Source of the DNA: an uncultured Erysipelotrichaceae bacterium
GTDB taxonomy: Bacteria > Bacillota_I > Bacilli_A > Erysipelotrichales > Erysipelotrichaceae
Reading direction: 5' to 3'
NCBI GenBank assembly: GCA_944326175.1
Contig: CALVCY010000132.1
Span: 1-9,194, forward strand
Length of the DNA: 9,194 nucleotides
Positions 6,691-9,194 of this stretch are shown one piece after another (within the stretch, counting starts at the first letter, position 1; every line of letters begins with the position of its first letter). Under the pieces are notes generated by a model that did no database searches, was not told where the DNA came from, and was given only the letters and a program-made list of their open reading frames with translations. Position numbers and translations under genes: made by a program.

Positions 6691-7979
6691 TCAATCTGCT
6701 TCATACCAAATGTGACAAAGCCAAAGTCTGCATCTGGGGCATGGGCAAAGAAGGCATGAGTACCTATCGTTTATTGCGCTCTTTGTTTCCCGATAAGATC
6801 CTTTATGTCGCCGATGAAAAACCCATCGAACTGGAAAATACCGTCCAGATCCCGCTATTGGAATTGAAAACCTGCGATATCGTTTTCAAGTCTCCGGGTA
6901 TCCCGGTATTGGATGAAACCATTTCAACCGATAATCTGACCAGTCAATCCGATCTGTTTTTACAGGTATACGGTCGTCAAACCATCGCCATCACGGGGAC
7001 CAAAGGTAAAAGTACTACCGCATCGTTATTGGCCCACCAGTTATCCTGCAATGGATTCGATACGTTATTGGTCGGCAATATCGGTACACCATGTTTCGAT
7101 GTGATCGACAAGATCACGTCTAAAACATTCATCGTATTTGAGATCAGTGCCCACCAACTCCAATTCGTTCATGATTCAGCCATTATCGGGGTGTGTTTGA
7201 ATATTTATGAAGAACATCTGGATCATTATCGTGATTTTAGTGAATATGCCCATTGCAAAGCCAATGTGATCAAGTATCAAAAAGATAGTGATCTTGCCAT
7301 CGTCAATCAACAATGTTTATCTTGGTTCGACCATCCTGATCATTGCATCATCGCTTCCATGGATGATCCCAATACGGATATCTATGTCAAAGAAGATGGG
7401 TTCATCCATACCCCTTATGGCAATCTTTATGTCACGCAAACCCCATTGAAAGGCATCCACAATCTGTACAATACCGCCATTGTCTATGCCATTTGCACCC
7501 ATGCTTTCAATATCAAAGACAGTGATTTCCTTTATGCTTTAAAGTCATTTCAACCCTTACCGCATCGCTTGCAATTTGTTGGTAACTATCAAGGGATCTG
7601 CTATTATGATGACTCCATTTCCACCGTGCCCCAAACCACCATTGCCGCTCTTTCTGCATTGCCGCAAGTCAATATTTTATTGGTCGGTGGAATGGATCGG
7701 GGCGTGGATTATACCCCATTGATCCGCGTGTTGGAAAAAGCGGATCTCAAACGCATCTATTTGATGTATGGTGCGGGAAAACGCATCGCTAAGCAAATGG
7801 GCAATTGCAAAGCGGAAGTATTGGTCATGGATGATCTTGGCAGTGTGATGGCCCATATCAAACGCTTTGGCATCGTGGGGGATGTCGTATTGCTTTCCCC
7901 GGCTGCCAGCAGCTATGATGCATTCAAAAATTTCGAACAGCGCGGGGATGTCTTTGCCGCTTTGGCCGCACATGAGTGA
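6675..7979 (+). CDS. murD: MurD ligase, probably the L-Glu-adding MurD2 type
   Basis: Mur ligases add amino acids to UDP-MurNAc using ATP; MurD adds the second residue, to UDP-MurNAc-L-Ala. The 434-aa product has an N-terminal Rossmann-like UDP-binding domain (GMGKEG, 22-27), the central ATPase with GTKGKST (108-114), EISAHQL (157-162), the N176 to EHLDHY block, and a C-terminal domain with LPHRLQ (295-300), DDSISTVPQTTIAAL, LLVGGMDRGVDY and SPAASSYDAFKNFEQRGD. It is similar in length to MurD (about 440-450). Standard MurD has DSKATN and GGxxKG at the D-Glu-binding domain; here both lysines are replaced, by Ile315 and Arg342. With the overlapping murL, this suggests MurD2, which uses L-Glu. 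The overlap with recJ is 8 bases. MurD-family identity is firm, and substrate stereochemistry is inference. Confidence 0.93.
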   Translation: MDQRLINLLHTKCDKAKVCIWGMGKEGMSTYRLLRSLFPDKILYVADEKPIELENTVQIPLLELKTCDIVFKSPGIPVLDETISTDNLTSQSDLFLQVYGRQTIAITGTKGKSTTASLLAHQLSCNGFDTLLVGNIGTPCFDVIDKITSKTFIVFEISAHQLQFVHDSAIIGVCLNIYEEHLDHYRDFSEYAHCKANVIKYQKDSDLAIVNQQCLSWFDHPDHCIIASMDDPNTDIYVKEDGFIHTPYGNLYVTQTPLKGIHNLYNTAIVYAICTHAFNIKDSDFLYALKSFQPLPHRLQFVGNYQGICYYDDSISTVPQTTIAALSALPQVNILLVGGMDRGVDYTPLIRVLEKADLKRIYLMYGAGKRIAKQMGNCKAEVLVMDDLGSVMAHIKRFGIVGDVVLLSPAASSYDAFKNFEQRGDVFAALAAHE

Positions 7980-9194
7980 GTATCGTATCGTCCATGCACC
8001 CGATGGGTTGCTTGAAAGCGAGCAATGGGTCAATTGGATCGGCAGTGTGTATGGTTATGACCAAGACTATCTTGACTCGTTGGATCAAAATGAATGTTAT
8101 CCACTTTCACAAAGTGAATGCATCAAGCAAGCCGTTGCTAAGTTAAAAGACGCCCAGGCTAAAAAGATCAAAACCATCGTCTTTGGGGATTATGATGCCG
8201 ATGGGATCTGTGGTACGACCATCATGGTCTTGTTGTTAAAAGCCATGGGGATCCCGTATGGGTATTACATCCCCAATCGATTCAATGAAGGCTATGGTTT
8301 GAACAAGAAGCGCATCCAACAAGCGTATGAAAAAGGATATCGGTTGTTGATCAGTGTGGATAATGGGATCGTGGCATATGATGCGATCGCTCATGCATTA
8401 TCGTTAGGCATGGATGTATTGATCAGCGACCACCATACCATGGGTGAACCATTGGATGTATTGACGGTCCATCCTGATTTGATGGAAGAAGTGTTTCATG
8501 GGTTATGTGGTGCTGGGGTGGTGTATGAGATCGCTCGTCATTTCGTCAAGGATCAACGTATGGATATGTTGGCGATGGTGGCGACCATCGGCGATATGAT
8601 GGGATTGACCAATGAGAACCGACGGATCGTTTTACATGGATTGAACCAGTTCAATACCCATCCTTGGATCAATTTGATGGCATTGATGGATGGGTATGGT
8701 CCATACACATCCACGGATATCGCGTTTACTCTGGTCCCTAAATTGAATGCATTGGGACGGATGGAAACGACCAATGCCAATCAATGGATCCCATATTTCT
8801 TATTAGAAGATACAGCCATGGTCCATACCACAGCAGCGAAGATCAATCAAGTCAATCAAGCCCGTAAAACGCTCGTTGCTCAAGCGAACAATGAGGGGGA
8901 AGTGATCTTGGATTCGACCATCGAGGTGGTGGTTTCGACCACATTATCTCCTGGCTTGATCGGCTTAGTCGCATCCTCGTTAGTATCCAAACACAATAAA
9001 CCGGTGATCGTGATCTCATTGCGGGATGATCTGGCCAAAGCCAGTGCGCGCAGCATTGAAGGGATCGATCTATATGAAGCATTATCCCCATTGAGCCATC
9101 ATATGGAAACCTTTGGGGGCCATGCTGCAGCACTTGGCTTTTCACTAAAAAAAGAAAACATGGATGGTTTTATCCATGATCTTTCCATCCTGGC
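7972..9194 (+). CDS. recJ: single-stranded-DNA-specific exonuclease RecJ (3' end outside window)
   Basis: RecJ is a Mn2+/Mg2+-dependent 5'-3' exonuclease on single-stranded DNA, used in recombination, base excision and mismatch repair. The frame gives 407 residues before the window ends. DHH-domain motifs are present in order: DYDADG (73-78), SVDNG (128-132), DHH (153-155), the Asp208 motif (ATIGDMMGL, where most RecJ have ATVADVVPL) and KLNALGRM (257-264). The DHHA1 domain follows, with LSPGLIGLVAS, SARSIEG and GGHAAALGF (382-390). The rest of the C-terminal OB-fold region is missing because of the window edge. ATG 7972 overlaps murD by 8 bases and has no ribosome binding site of its own, so it probably depends on translational coupling. 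No frame break was seen in the translation through the edge. Confidence 0.94.
   Translation, partial: MSEYRIVHAPDGLLESEQWVNWIGSVYGYDQDYLDSLDQNECYPLSQSECIKQAVAKLKDAQAKKIKTIVFGDYDADGICGTTIMVLLLKAMGIPYGYYIPNRFNEGYGLNKKRIQQAYEKGYRLLISVDNGIVAYDAIAHALSLGMDVLISDHHTMGEPLDVLTVHPDLMEEVFHGLCGAGVVYEIARHFVKDQRMDMLAMVATIGDMMGLTNENRRIVLHGLNQFNTHPWINLMALMDGYGPYTSTDIAFTLVPKLNALGRMETTNANQWIPYFLLEDTAMVHTTAAKINQVNQARKTLVAQANNEGEVILDSTIEVVVSTTLSPGLIGLVASSLVSKHNKPVIVISLRDDLAKASARSIEGIDLYEALSPLSHHMETFGGHAAALGFSLKKENMDGFIHDLSIL

Noticed and set aside
8581..8610. RecJ motif ATIGDMMGL as a sign of an inactive enzyme
   Set aside because: The metal-binding Asp is kept and every other DHH and DHHA1 motif is intact; the neighbouring residues vary within the family.
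1..9194. Mobile elements, CRISPR arrays, tRNA, rRNA or riboswitches
   Set aside because: No transposase or integrase motif, regularly spaced repeats, tRNA-like fold or conserved riboswitch core was seen; the only gap near 300 bases (2762-3053) holds the palindrome and the short repeat only.

Overview
The window reads as chromosomal DNA from a walled, low-to-mid GC Gram-positive bacterium (Bacillota; an Erysipelotrichia- or Bacilli-like lineage is my guess). The reasons are a ribonuclease J, a long type-2 peptide deformylase, the rsmD-coaD pair, and strong AGGAGG ribosome binding sites. TGA is used as a stop by four genes, so the code is standard, and the division and peptidoglycan genes argue against a wall-less mollicute. 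No mobile element, CRISPR array, tRNA or rRNA was seen.

Layout. Bases 2-250 (+) are the 3' end of an unidentified gene. A bidirectional hairpin terminator (277-310) separates it from a convergent minus-strand pair transcribed as def (2186-2761) then rnj (332-2177). The rnj reading frame is broken by one base in a short homopolymer stretch at 1821-1830. All catalytic motifs survive on the two sides of the break, so this is a sequencing indel, a recent lesion or a recoding site. A 292-base divergent intergenic region (2762-3053) holds a perfect 36-bp palindrome, an 11-bp direct repeat and a weak extended -10 box.

From 3054 to the right edge runs a tightly packed plus-strand operon: ftsW, rsmD, coaD, murL, murD and recJ (cut by the window end). 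Gaps are 4 bases or less, and the last three junctions overlap.

The most interesting content is the murL-murD pair. The 457-aa protein carries a PP-loop (GGGKDS), a NESSANE block, an NHQYSKS block and a CGHCAKC cluster. This matches what I know of MurL, the UDP-MurNAc-L-Ala-L-Glu epimerase described with MurD2 in Xanthomonas. The MurD directly downstream lacks two lysines that are typical of D-glutamate-adding MurD. Together they suggest that this organism adds L-Glu to UDP-MurNAc-L-Ala and then epimerises it on the nucleotide precursor, rather than making free D-Glu with glutamate racemase. FtsW then polymerises the lipid-linked product, so one operon may couple precursor synthesis to septal wall assembly, together with ribosome methylation (RsmD), CoA synthesis (CoaD) and DNA repair (RecJ).
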